Positions 15,765-24,074 of a DNA stretch of 32,246 nucleotides are shown here, one piece after another. Within the stretch, counting starts at the first letter, position 1. Every line of letters starts with the position of its first letter. The stretch covers positions 1 through 32,246 of the forward strand of contig CAZYXP010000011.1 of the NCBI GenBank assembly GCA_964651325.1, read 5' to 3'. The translations under genes and the position numbers were made by a program. This stretch comes from JADFOB01 sp964651325. GTDB lineage: Bacteria > Planctomycetota > Phycisphaerae > UBA1845. The notes under the pieces are model-generated. The model was not told the DNA's origin and did no database searches. It saw only the letters and a program-made list of their open reading frames with translations.

Positions 15765-17711
15765 ATGAGTCCGCGCCATAAAGACAAAGGGTTTCAACTC
15801 TTTTGGAACTTCACGTTTGTATCCGCCGCGGCGATTGCCGTGATTCTGCTAATAGCGGGTGCGGGGCTCAACGCGGTGCTCGAGGAAGAGGTCATTCAGC
15901 AGGCTCAGGTAAGCGCCGTCCATGCTTCCACGGCGTTGCGAAGCATTGTAGTACAATCGATGATTCAAACCACTCCTAACGGCCGGCAAATGCTCGCGAT
16001 CCCCCAAGAGGAGCAGATCGTCACCTTGGACAAGCGATTGGAAGGATTTCTGGGTCCATTCGACATCGTCAAGATCAAGATCTACGATCGAGACCATAAG
16101 ATCATCTACAGCAACGATGCGAGCATTGTAGGCGTCGTGGATGCGGACAACGCCGAACTGGCGCTCGCGATCGGTGGGCAAAGCATCTCCAGGTTGGAGC
16201 CCAAAGGCCACGTTTGGGATCTTGCCAGCGAACAGCGCTTCAACATCGATCTGGTCGAAACCTACATTCCTATTTTTGGCGCCCAGGGTGACGTGCTGGG
16301 TAGTTTTGAGATGTACAGGGACGTTAGCGAAACCTTCACTACGGCCAGTTGGACTTTGGTCCGTTTGCTCGGCGTGCTGCTGGTCGCTTTGTGTTTGGTG
16401 TTCGGCCTGTTGGGCGCCATGATGCGTCGCGCTACGCGCATTATCCACCAACGCACGCTGGCGCTGATAGACAGCGAGACGTGCCTAGGGCGTGCGTACA
16501 TGGAAGTGGAGAGCCAGAAAATCGCCCTCGATGCGCACGCCATCGTGAGTATCGCAGACGTCGATGGCTATATTACCTACATCAACGACAGTTTCTGCGA
16601 AATCAGCGGCTACTCACGTGAAGAACTCCTGGGGCAGAACCATCGCATCGTCAAGTCCTCCCAACATTCGCCGGAATTCTACCGCGATCTATGGAATACG
16701 ATCACAGCGGGCCTCGTATGGAAGGGTGAGATCATGAACCGTAGGAAGGACGGCACTTCCTATTGGGTATCGGCGACCATTGTGCCGTTCAAGGACGAAT
16801 CGGGGAAGGTGGTCCAGTATGTCGCCATTCGCACGGATATCTCCGAGCGCAAGCAGGCCGAGGAAATCGTTAAGGATCACAGCAAACTGCTCGAACAGAC
16901 CGTGAAAGAGCGCACGGCAGAATTGGCGCTAGCCAAAGTACGTGCTGAGACCAACGCCAAGGTCAAAACGGAGTTTCTCACCAACATGTCGCACGAGCTG
17001 CGGACTCCGCTGCACGGAATCCTCAGTTTCTCCGATTTCGGAATCAAGAAGGCCGCAATTGTCGACCGCAAGAAACTTTGTGAATACTTCCAGATGATCA
17101 GCCTGAGCGGACACGCGCTCTTGGTTTTGCTCAACAACGTGCTCGATTTGGCCAAGCTGGAGTCCGGATCAAGTGCGTTCGCCTGGAAAGAGGAAGAAAT
17201 AGGCCCACTCCTGCAATCCGTGGCGTCGGAATTCATCTTGCTGGCTGAGGAACAGAAACATAGCATTCGCTGCATGATTCCGGCAGAACCGATCAAGGTT
17301 CTCGTGGATCGAGACAAGATCGGCCAGGTGATCAGGAATTTAATAAGCAACGCCGTCAAGTACGCCCACAACGGCGGTCCCATTGAAGTTGAGTTGCGGA
17401 AGAACGGCGCAGGCGTCCAGTGTTCCGTAAGTGACCATGGAACCGGCATCCCCGACGGCGAGCTGGATGTCATCTTTGACAAATTCGTGCAGTCCAGTGA
17501 TTCCCGGAACGGTGCAGGCGGCACGGGGCTGGGCCTCGCGATTTGCCGGCAAATTGTTACAGGCCATAACGGTCGCATCTGGGCTGAAAACAACGCGGGC
17601 GGCGGCGCCAAGTTCGTGTTCGAGATACCGTTGAAGCGGCCGCCAACGAGGGGTACCGGACTCGGCCCCCTCGAACCCTGTATTGAGGCGAAGTGTGCGG
17701 ATGGTCCGTGA
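15765..17711 (+). CDS. Membrane sensor histidine kinase with NifL/Aer-like PAS domain
   Basis: This is a 648-aa histidine kinase from the ATG at 15765; a GTG at 15720 would add 15 residues, and neither has a strong ribosome-binding site. Transmembrane helices are at about 14-34 and 200-221, with a periplasmic sensor of about 165 residues between them. The PAS domain at about 253-365 has the pattern VSIADVDGYITYIND and WKGEIMNRRKDGTSYW (Trp319), as in NifL and Aer, where this type binds FAD; many relatives of this PAS group do not. The kinase core has phosphoacceptor His410 (SHELRTPLHGI), an N-box (NLISNAVKYAHNG), G1 DHGTGIP and G2 GGTGLGLA. The core closely resembles the upstream kinase (shared SHELRTPLH.ILSF..FGIK). 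The second regulator starts 30 bases after its stop. Confidence 0.93.
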   Translation: MSPRHKDKGFQLFWNFTFVSAAAIAVILLIAGAGLNAVLEEEVIQQAQVSAVHASTALRSIVVQSMIQTTPNGRQMLAIPQEEQIVTLDKRLEGFLGPFDIVKIKIYDRDHKIIYSNDASIVGVVDADNAELALAIGGQSISRLEPKGHVWDLASEQRFNIDLVETYIPIFGAQGDVLGSFEMYRDVSETFTTASWTLVRLLGVLLVALCLVFGLLGAMMRRATRIIHQRTLALIDSETCLGRAYMEVESQKIALDAHAIVSIADVDGYITYINDSFCEISGYSREELLGQNHRIVKSSQHSPEFYRDLWNTITAGLVWKGEIMNRRKDGTSYWVSATIVPFKDESGKVVQYVAIRTDISERKQAEEIVKDHSKLLEQTVKERTAELALAKVRAETNAKVKTEFLTNMSHELRTPLHGILSFSDFGIKKAAIVDRKKLCEYFQMISLSGHALLVLLNNVLDLAKLESGSSAFAWKEEEIGPLLQSVASEFILLAEEQKHSIRCMIPAEPIKVLVDRDKIGQVIRNLISNAVKYAHNGGPIEVELRKNGAGVQCSVSDHGTGIPDGELDVIFDKFVQSSDSRNGAGGTGLGLAICRQIVTGHNGRIWAENNAGGGAKFVFEIPLKRPPTRGTGLGPLEPCIEAKCADGP

Positions 17712-17741
17712 TGTTGCGCGGTATCCGAGCCTGAAGAGGCC

Positions 17742-18380
17742 ATGGCGAGAAAGGAGCTGATTGTGTCCCCGAAGAGTAAAATCCTGGTTGTTGATGACAA
17801 CCCAACCAATATTGCCGTGCTGGCGGAGATGCTTTCTGCCGAGTACACGCTAAAGACCGCTTTGTCGGGCGAGGAAGCCTTGGAGATGGTCAAGGACTTC
17901 ATTCCTGATGTCATCCTACTCGATATCATGATGCCTGGCATCGATGGCTATGAAGTATGCCGACGCCTGCGCGCCGACCGGGCCTACCGACAGATCAAAA
18001 TCATCATGGTTTCCGCCAAATCGCTCCTAGCCGAGCGGCTGGAAGGGTATGACGCCGGCGCCGACGACTACATCACAAAACCCTTCGAGGAAGACGAACT
18101 CGTCGCCAAGGTTCGTGTGTACCTGAGGCTCAAGCATGCCGGAGATGAGGCCCTGCCCGCGAGTGCTGCAGCGTTCGAACTCTCCGAGGAGCCCAGCGCC
18201 CAGTTTCGCGGCATCCTCTTGCCGACCACCATTTTGATGTCCGACGACAACATTGCTGCCATTGAACGCAAGATGCTGGCCGAAATGGTGTACCGAAGCG
18301 TCAAGCGGCTGCAGCTGGTTCTTGAGGAAGCCATCAAAACTGAAGACTCCGACGGGGAACTCGCCGAGGTGGCCAAGTAG
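17742..18380 (+). CDS. Response regulator with degenerate DHp-like tail (paralogue)
   Basis: This 212-aa protein is paralogous to the regulator at 14841. The receiver domain has Asp18/Asp19, phosphoacceptor Asp61 (LLDIMMPG) and the ITKPF lysine. The C-terminal helical hairpin aligns without gaps to the paralogue (shared blocks TILMSDD and ERKMLA.MVYR.VKRL). The position of the H-box histidine is Glu149, so this copy cannot accept phosphate there. No DNA-binding domain is present. AAAGGAG stands before an internal GTG at 17763, which may be the true start; ATG 17742 is kept here. The gene is 30 bases after the second kinase and ends the cluster. Confidence 0.9.
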   Translation: MARKELIVSPKSKILVVDDNPTNIAVLAEMLSAEYTLKTALSGEEALEMVKDFIPDVILLDIMMPGIDGYEVCRRLRADRAYRQIKIIMVSAKSLLAERLEGYDAGADDYITKPFEEDELVAKVRVYLRLKHAGDEALPASAAAFELSEEPSAQFRGILLPTTILMSDDNIAAIERKMLAEMVYRSVKRLQLVLEEAIKTEDSDGELAEVAK

Positions 18381-18565
18381 CGACTCGTGCGGGCGGTCAA
18401 GGTGACCCCAATGAATCCTGCCGTTTCGACGGTGCGGAGGCAGCGGGTATTGGCGTGTTGCCGAAGTGGGGTCATGCGGCGGCTTGAACCCGCGACCCGA
18501 TCGGCGAAGCCAAATGCCTGTCGCCAGCCGGCACGCCGCGATCGTCCAGCACGGCCGCGCGACGG
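18381..18565. other. Intergenic stretch after the signalling cluster
   Basis: No gene is seen. It contains a minus-strand sequence resembling a tRNA T-arm (GCGGGTTCAAGC at about 18490), but the stem does not pair and no full tRNA can be folded. Confidence 0.4.
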
Positions 18566-18826
18566 TCAGGCGGCGTCCAGCGGCCCGCCGTTTTTCGATC
18601 CAGGTGGCCTTTTTTCAGTCACGGCAGAATTTTCTTCGTGCATCTCGTGCAGCTGGGCGCCCGACTGGAGCCCGTGCCTCATTAACTCCAAGAGCGCGTC
18701 ATGAAAAGCGACTTCGATCATCATATCTCGTCGCGCGCCGGAGCTTTCCGCGATTTCATCCAAGACTTGGTTGTATAGGGACCGAAAACGTTCAGTCATA
18801 TGACACAGCAGGAAATTCTTATCCAT
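18566..18826 (-). CDS. Small hypothetical protein
   Basis: This is an 86-aa frame from the ATG at 18826, open further to a GTG at 18865. The sequence has ordinary protein composition: an amphipathic helical stretch at about residues 8-55 (FRSLYNQVLDEIAESSGAR, then MMIEVAFHDALLELMRHGL) and a polar tail. No family is recognised. No clear ribosome-binding site precedes either start. It converges with the end of the signalling cluster. The call rests on composition only. Confidence 0.42.
   Translation of the reverse strand: MDKNFLLCHMTERFRSLYNQVLDEIAESSGARRDMMIEVAFHDALLELMRHGLQSGAQLHEMHEENSAVTEKRPPGSKNGGPLDAA
18569..18596 (+). terminator. Weak candidate terminator of the signalling cluster
   Basis: GGCGG (18569-18573) can pair with CCGCC (18585-18589) and is followed by GTTTTTC. 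The stem is short and lies 190 bases after the last regulator gene, overlapping the end of the opposing small frame. Confidence 0.28.
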
Positions 18827-19973
18827 TGAGATAGCCCTACGTCCATTATTGTCAGCCACCAACACGGCCGATACGAGTCTCCAAACGCGCTCCGCGTATC
18901 GATCGTCTGATTGGCATCATCTCACTTTGCAAGGAAGCCGTGAATGACAACGCCCGGCCTACGCGACATCGAATGGCGTAGTCGATGCACACGCGGGACC
19001 GGACGTTGCTGCCTCGTTCAATTTTCCTACGTTCCAAAGAGCTTATCAGGGCTCTGTCCAGTTTATGGTTACCCGAGTACCTCGAATCACCACGTCCGCG
19101 AGGACCCCTATCGCATCCGCCAGGGAAAGACGCGCGTTTGCGCGGTCTGGTCATGTAGCGTCCAGGCGAGGCATGGACCTCTGCCTCACTTGCCAACGCC
19201 GAGTCTCACGCCACCGGTGTAACGCCGTGGCGTTGAGTTTCCGTAAATCACAAAGGGGTCGATTGAACGGTCGGGTGTCCTTTGTCGTCAAGTCTGAGAT
19301 CTCCGTCTATAGGCTGCTGGCCAGACCCATGCGCCCGCATCGGTCATTTCCAGCGTCGTCGCATGGCCGTGGCTGGCTGCGACCTTCTACTCGTGCCTAG
19401 CGAAACCCCTGCCCTTGGTGACACATCAACACATCGTCACCCGTTCTGTGGGCTCGTAGCGTTCGACGACCGGGAGTCGGGTTCAGGCAAAATGCCTTTG
19501 GTGCCCGGGTCAAGCTGACGTTGCGTTGCGGAATAAACCTTGCACTTTGCGAGCCAAAAGTCGTGCTTGAAATCGTTGAATCGCTCACGTGGTCGTAACT
19601 GCTTGTATGGGATGGGGTTATAGTCATTTGGGGTGTGCGATGGTCATGAAAATTATGCAGTCCCCCGTAATGCGTGTGCTTGCTTTCAAGCAGAGGCTCG
19701 AATTTCAGGAAAGCCCTCAAGCGGTTTTCCGATGATCGTCGCGCGGTGACGCGGTGCCTGAGCCGCCGGGCCTCATGCTGTTAGCGTGCTGGTGTTTGCC
19801 CAACAATAGCCCACCGAACGGCGCAACCGCTGCTGCGTTTTGGAATAACGGCTACGGGCCTGGAGCAACATGCCATTGGGAATCGGCGCTGGTTGTTTCG
19901 GGAGTTACCGCTTGAGGCTCAGGTGGACGTACCAATCAACGTGGCATTGAAACGCGATCTTCCGCTTTGGGAG
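18827..19973. other. Gene-poor region of about 1.1 kb
   Basis: Short frames exist on both strands, but none has a plausible start, ribosome-binding site or protein-like composition. No tRNA, hairpin with T-run or repeat array was found. It may be degraded coding sequence or hold a non-coding RNA that cannot be recognised by eye. Confidence 0.5.
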
Positions 19974-20429
19974 TTACCCCAAACACGCAACCATGGCGTT
20001 GACCACGTCATCGGCGGATTGCGCTCGGTCCAACGCGGCGCGGAAGGAGTCTGTCTGCCAGAGGCGGCTGATGCCCGCGAGCGCTTGAATGTGCGGCCCG
20101 GTTTTGTCTACCGGGCTAGCCAGAAGGACGATCATCTTGCAGGGTTTCGCGTCGATGCTGTCGAATTCGATCGGGGTGGCCGGCTTACCGATGGCCATGC
20201 AGAGCGATCCGAGTCCCGTTGATTTTCCATGGGGAACGGCGAGCCCCAAACCTATTCCAGTGGAGCGGGTGCGCTCCCGGGCGAGCACCGACTCGAGCAC
20301 GAGGTCGCGGTCGGTCAGTGCGCCGGATTGGGCAAGCAGATCGACGAGTTCTTCGATCGCGGCGAAGCGTTCTGTGGCAACCAGCGGCACAAGAACGCAC
20401 TCCGACTTGACGAGCTGGGTGATGTTCAT
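19974..20429 (-). CDS. PTS EIIA domain protein (fructose/nitrogen type, PtsN-like)
   Basis: This 151-aa protein fits a single EIIA-Fru/Ntr domain in length. The phosphorylated histidine is His67 in the conserved stretch GIGLGLAVPHGKS. The family takes phosphate from HPr or NPr. In proteobacteria, EIIA-Ntr is regulatory rather than a sugar transporter; it affects potassium transport and is often linked to rpoN. No EIIB or EIIC gene is adjacent, which favours a regulatory role here. The start chosen is ATG 20429; a TTG at 20453 would add 8 residues. The ribosome-binding site is weak. The gene is 75 bases upstream of the end of the prepilin-like gene, and both are on the minus strand. Confidence 0.9.
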   Translation of the reverse strand: MNITQLVKSECVLVPLVATERFAAIEELVDLLAQSGALTDRDLVLESVLARERTRSTGIGLGLAVPHGKSTGLGSLCMAIGKPATPIEFDSIDAKPCKMIVLLASPVDKTGPHIQALAGISRLWQTDSFRAALDRAQSADDVVNAMVACLG

Positions 20430-20503
20430 GAATTCGTCTTCACTGATCCTCAAAAACGTCCATTGTACTAAGCGGTGAGGTACTTACGCAAGCGTGGCTC
20501 GAG

Positions 20504-21334
20504 TCATGGACTGACGTCTACGTCGATGATGCCGTTGAGATCGTAGTCCCGCGCTAATTCATCCCGGAGGCGTGTATCCCAAGAGGCGTGCAAATCCTGA
20601 AAGAGAAAGTTCGTGCCGCCGTAATGCCGATCCGAGAAACGATTCCCGTTGCGACCGTTGGTTCCCGCATAATTCGCCTCACCCGCATCGATATAGCTGC
20701 AATCGTCCGTGCCCACCCCGTCTCCTCGCTCAGAAAACTCGTTGGCGTCGCCTATGAGCGGCATCTTGGGACGAATACGCTCCCGGCTCGCGGCGCGATC
20801 AGGGTTGGCGTGAACCTCGTCGCCGTACACCTCGCCGCGACCTACGCCGTAGCTCCCCGCCGCCCAAGAGGGCAAATACACGCGATAATGCCCACTGCTG
20901 ACGTCCGTATCACCGACGGCTTTGCAAATGAAGTATTCTTGCCATTTTCGGCCATTGATATTCCGCAACACCGGGTAGTTCATCGGCTCGCGCACTTCCT
21001 CTTTGTAGACATACGGAAACAGGATTTCGGCCCAACCGTATTCAATGGGTTCCGAAGGCTCCGAGCTGGGATCGAGGTCATCAAGTCCGCCGGGGTCCGG
21101 AAACCATCTCGCGGGCGGAAGCACTCCGCGGCTGGTGTTCTCGTAGGCGGCCAAGGCGTTGCCGAACTCTTTCAGCCTGGCAACGCAATGAACCCCCTTG
21201 GCCTGGGATCGGGCTCGGCTTAGCGAGGGCAACAGGATGGAGATCAGCAGCGAGATAATCGAGATGACCACGAGCAACTCGATCAGTGTGAACCCCACCT
21301 GCCTTCTCAGTGATTTCCCGACTGTACAACGCAT
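20504..21334 (-). CDS. Prepilin-type N-terminal methylation domain protein (pseudopilin-like)
   Basis: This 276-aa protein begins with a type IV prepilin leader: a basic stretch, the peptidase site after Gly14, Phe15 and Glu19 at position +5 (GFTLIELLVVISIISLL), then a hydrophobic helix. The C-terminal part carries DRHYGGTNFLFQDLHA, a form of the signature of the large planctomycete family of secreted prepilin-like proteins. GGAGG stands 13 bases before the ATG at 21334. Family members probably use a type II secretion or pilus-like apparatus; the role of individual members is mostly unknown. No other pilus or secretion gene is nearby, so it is likely one of many dispersed copies. Confidence 0.92.
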   Translation of the reverse strand: MRCTVGKSLRRQVGFTLIELLVVISIISLLISILLPSLSRARSQAKGVHCVARLKEFGNALAAYENTSRGVLPPARWFPDPGGLDDLDPSSEPSEPIEYGWAEILFPYVYKEEVREPMNYPVLRNINGRKWQEYFICKAVGDTDVSSGHYRVYLPSWAAGSYGVGRGEVYGDEVHANPDRAASRERIRPKMPLIGDANEFSERGDGVGTDDCSYIDAGEANYAGTNGRNGNRFSDRHYGGTNFLFQDLHASWDTRLRDELARDYDLNGIIDVDVSP

Positions 21335-21837
21335 CCGCCAGCGCTACCTCCGATAAGGACCCCGGTCCGCACACATACTCATCGCCCGGCGATCGTAGCC
21401 AATCACGCTGGCAAGCCGCACATCGGCCCGCCAGGGAGCCGCCACCGCGCGATCCCTACCAGATCATAGCCGACATGTGGTCCGGATCAATTCCGCAGGG
21501 GATTCCGAGTGTGGCCTGTATTCGCGGCACTTCCAGCGGCGTTCCGTATCAGAGCCGCTGGCGCGAGCCTGCGGACCCCGCCCGATACGCCGCGGGCGCC
21601 TGCCTGCGGACCCTGGCCCGCCAATCTTCCATAGGACACGGCTCACGTCCTAACCCGTCCATGCCGATCAGGAGACCGGCGATCCGAGAACCACCCGAAC
21701 CGCGGGCTTTGGCCCTCGTGGCACCCGGACTTGAATGCTGAAGACTGATGCGACCCAGATCGACCCCGCTTTGCCAGGTCCCATAACTCTGGTAACGTCA
21801 CGCCGTGTAGCACGGCCCCGACGGCAGGCAATGTCCC
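21335..21837. other. Spacer with dispersed repeat, about 500 bases
   Basis: No gene is seen. It holds one copy of a 26-bp dispersed repeat at 21552-21577. It also contains a GAACCGCGGGCTTTGGCCC-type segment near 21700, similar to one near 24145. Confidence 0.5.
21552..21577 (+). repeat. 26-bp dispersed repeat, copy 1
   Basis: The unit begins GAGCCGCTGGCGC and ends AGCCTGCGGACC. It differs by one base (G for A at unit position 14) from the copies at 23203 and 23341. CCGC and GCGG near its ends can form a short stem. Confidence 0.75.
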
Positions 21838-22773
21838 ATGCGCGATTCACGCAAACTCGTAATGAGAATCAGCTTGGGGACTTCGGTCGTCATGCTCACG
21901 GGCAAGATGCTCGCGTTTTTTCTCACCCACAGCGCCGTCATTCTCTCCGACGCGGCTGAATCAGTCGTCCACGGATTTGCGACCGCATTTGCCGCGATCG
22001 CCCTGTGGTACTCCCAGCGGCCTGCGGACGCCAATCACCCCTACGGTCACGGGCGCATTGCCTTCTTCTCCGCTGGGTTTGAAGGATCCCTGGTTTTTGT
22101 CGCGTCGCTATCGGTCGTATATGTGGGCGTGCGATCGCTCGCGCAAGGTCCGGAACTGCGCAACCTCGAACTGGGGCTGGCCATCACGGGCGGGCTGGCC
22201 GCGATCAACTTGATTCTCGGAACAACGCTCGTTCGCGTCGGGAAGCAGCACAACGAACTCATCCTCATCGCCAACGGTCGCCACGTGCTTTCCGACATGT
22301 GGACCTCGGCCGCGGCGATTGGCGGAGTGGGGTTGGTCATGATTACCGGATATCGGTGGCTCGATCCGGTGGCGGCCATTCTCGTAGGGGCGTACATTAT
22401 GATGACCGGTCTGCGGCTCATGCGCGAGTCGTTTTCCGGTTTGATGGATGAATTGGACCCGGAGGTAGCAAAAACGCTAACCAGCGTGCTAAATGAAGCG
22501 GTGACGCGAAGGCAGGTCGCGGGGTTCCATCAGCTCCGATGTCGCAAAGCCAACAAAGAACTGTGGGTCGATGTTCACATTTTGGTACCCGACGAAATGC
22601 GAACAGACGAAGCCCATGCAAGGGTGACCGGCGTCGAGGAGGCGATGCGATCCAAGTTCCCCTCGGATCGCGTTCACATAACCTCTCATGTCGAACCGGC
22701 CGACCACGAGGCGGCCCATCCCGATGAGCACACGGATGTGGGAGACCCGTTAGCCAATGCAGGACAAGCCTGA
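21838..22773 (+). CDS. Cation diffusion facilitator family transporter
   Basis: This 311-aa protein has the CDF layout: transmembrane helices in residues about 10-205 and a cytoplasmic C-terminal domain at about 215-290. CDF proteins export divalent metals (Zn, Fe, Mn, Co) in exchange for protons. The helix 5 half of the metal site is canonical (His149 and Asp153 in NGRHVLSD). The helix 2 half is unusual: SDAAESVVHG gives Glu41 and His45 where the family usually has His/Asp and Asp. HPYGHGR at 67-73 is the usual helix 2-3 loop. The C-terminus has a His-rich tail. The ATG at 21838 has only a weak upstream AGG. Metal specificity cannot be told. Confidence 0.93.
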   Translation: MRDSRKLVMRISLGTSVVMLTGKMLAFFLTHSAVILSDAAESVVHGFATAFAAIALWYSQRPADANHPYGHGRIAFFSAGFEGSLVFVASLSVVYVGVRSLAQGPELRNLELGLAITGGLAAINLILGTTLVRVGKQHNELILIANGRHVLSDMWTSAAAIGGVGLVMITGYRWLDPVAAILVGAYIMMTGLRLMRESFSGLMDELDPEVAKTLTSVLNEAVTRRQVAGFHQLRCRKANKELWVDVHILVPDEMRTDEAHARVTGVEEAMRSKFPSDRVHITSHVEPADHEAAHPDEHTDVGDPLANAGQA

Positions 22774-22812
22774 TCCCAATCGATTCGCGGTCTACGGCGC
22801 GGTGATCCGCGG

Positions 22813-22989
22813 TCAGGCAGCGAACATCGTGGCAAGCGCTTGATACGCGACCCAGAACGCCACGATGATTCCAGCAACCAGCAGCAGAGATTTCAGAGAT
22901 GCCCGCGAGCACTCCATCGCAACCGGCTCAGCGTGGCATTCGACAACGGTTGGCCCGATAATCACCCCATGGCTCGTCTCGATCGTCAC
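22813..22989 (-). CDS. Small tail-anchored membrane protein
   Basis: This 58-aa frame starts at GTG 22989 with an AAAAGGGG site 8 bases upstream. The C-terminal half is a single hydrophobic helix (LLLVAGIIVAFWVAYQALA), so it is probably tail-anchored with its polar N-terminus in the cytoplasm. Two Cys lie in the polar part. The frame continues upstream to a GTG at 23190 (125 aa), but the extra part looks random and has no ribosome-binding site. No family is recognised. It is convergent with the CDF gene, 39 bases away. Confidence 0.48.
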   Translation of the reverse strand: MTIETSHGVIIGPTVVECHAEPVAMECSRASLKSLLLVAGIIVAFWVAYQALATMFAA

Positions 22990-23202
22990 AGTGAATCCCC
23001 TTTTGATCCAACGCACGTATGCCAAGGCCCTTACGCCACAATGGCCAAGCGAAACGCCGTTTCGCGGCCGGTCGGACGCCAAGACCACCCCAAAGGCAAG
23101 CCCCCTGGCCTGCCCCGACACATTATAGGCACGTCCCATAGGTCCGGTCCACCAAAATCGGGCGTTCTTGTCTCGCCATCGCCATCTCACAACGCCGTTT
23201 CA

Positions 23203-23228
23203 GAGCCGCTGGCGCAAGCCTGCGGACC
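23203..23228 (+). repeat. 26-bp dispersed repeat, copy 2
   Basis: Identical to copy 3 and one base different from copy 1 over 26 bases. The base just before the unit differs between sites. Confidence 0.75.
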
Positions 23229-23340
23229 TCTGGGGCCGCCACGCTCCCAATCGGCACGTCTCGCGGCCAAGCCGCTCAGTCGCTTCCAAGCCGGCGATGG
23301 TTGATCGCGAGATCGGCGATCCGAGGATCTCGCGCACTCC

Positions 23341-23366
23341 GAGCCGCTGGCGCAAGCCTGCGGACC
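23341..23366 (+). repeat. 26-bp dispersed repeat, copy 3
   Basis: Identical to copy 2 and 138 bases downstream of it, in the same orientation. Confidence 0.75.
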
Positions 23367-23663
23367 TGGCGGGGGCGGAGGTAACCGGGCTTGCGCCCCG
23401 TGCTCTGAATACTGCTAGCCCCCGAATTATTCGTACGCACACTTCCGCCCGAACAACCAACGCAGAGAGTCATGCTGCCTTGCCCCAAGCATGTTTCACA
23501 TGAAACAGGCTTGTTTCGCGTGACGTGTTTGCTGCGCTACAAAGGGGCCACGCAGATGGCGCTCCCGATAATTCACGCTCCGGCGATCTCCCTGTTGCGT
23601 TTTGCCTGTCCGATTCGATCGTCGTTTCTTACCGGCCTAGAATCAACGATTGGAGGGGAGTCG

Positions 23664-24074
23664 ATGGTACACAAACAGCCGCCGGGGGAATCCCCGCATC
23701 GAGATTCGTCCGCGGAGAGCAGACTAGGCGCGGTCGCCGCGCCTATCGATCAGCGCGAGATCTTCAGGCAATTGATCGAGGATGAGATTCGAAACGGTCG
23801 CCTCACCCGAGCCAGGCGTCGGAGAATCGTGCGATACGCCGCTCAATTGCGCCTTAGCGCAGTTGAAGCTGGGAATATGATCGAACGCTGCCGCGCGCGC
23901 CTCGCTGAGGAGCGGGAGCTCTACGGAAGCGCCGCCAACCCTCCGCAACTGAAACTCGCCGCACGCCCCAAACTCGTACATGAACCTCCGTACGCTTCGA
24001 TCGTTTGGCAACTGTGGCTAATTCTTGTGGCCGCACTTATGTTCGATTTGGTTATGCTCAGGTGGTTGGCGTAG
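23664..24074 (+). CDS. Hypothetical protein with C-terminal membrane helix
   Basis: This 136-aa protein has its start fixed by GGAGGGG at 23652-23658 before the ATG at 23664; the frame is open upstream to 23472 without support. Residues 30-85 are charged and helical (IDQREIFRQLIEDEIRNGRL and following), with an Arg-rich patch RARRRRI. The C-terminus is one membrane helix (VWQLWLILVAALMFDLVML) ending three residues before the stop, so it is a likely tail-anchored cytoplasmic-facing protein. No family is recognised. It stands alone between two spacers. Confidence 0.68.
   Translation: MVHKQPPGESPHRDSSAESRLGAVAAPIDQREIFRQLIEDEIRNGRLTRARRRRIVRYAAQLRLSAVEAGNMIERCRARLAEERELYGSAANPPQLKLAARPKLVHEPPYASIVWQLWLILVAALMFDLVMLRWLA

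Larger units (their letters stand above)
22990..23663. other. Spacer of about 670 bases with two copies of the dispersed repeat
   Basis: No convincing gene is seen. It contains repeat copies at 23203-23228 and 23341-23366, with a segment between them (GATCGGCGATCCGAG near 23311) that also resembles sequence near 21668. Confidence 0.5.

Noticed and set aside
18470..18510. tRNA-like T-arm on the minus strand (GCGGGTTCAAGC)
   Set aside because: The arm next to the loop does not pair properly and no anticodon or D-arm could be placed, so it is not called as a tRNA or attachment site.
19397..19720. 107-codon minus-strand frame
   Set aside because: Composition is rich in His/Thr/Ser/Arg without secondary-structure pattern, and there is no start signal.
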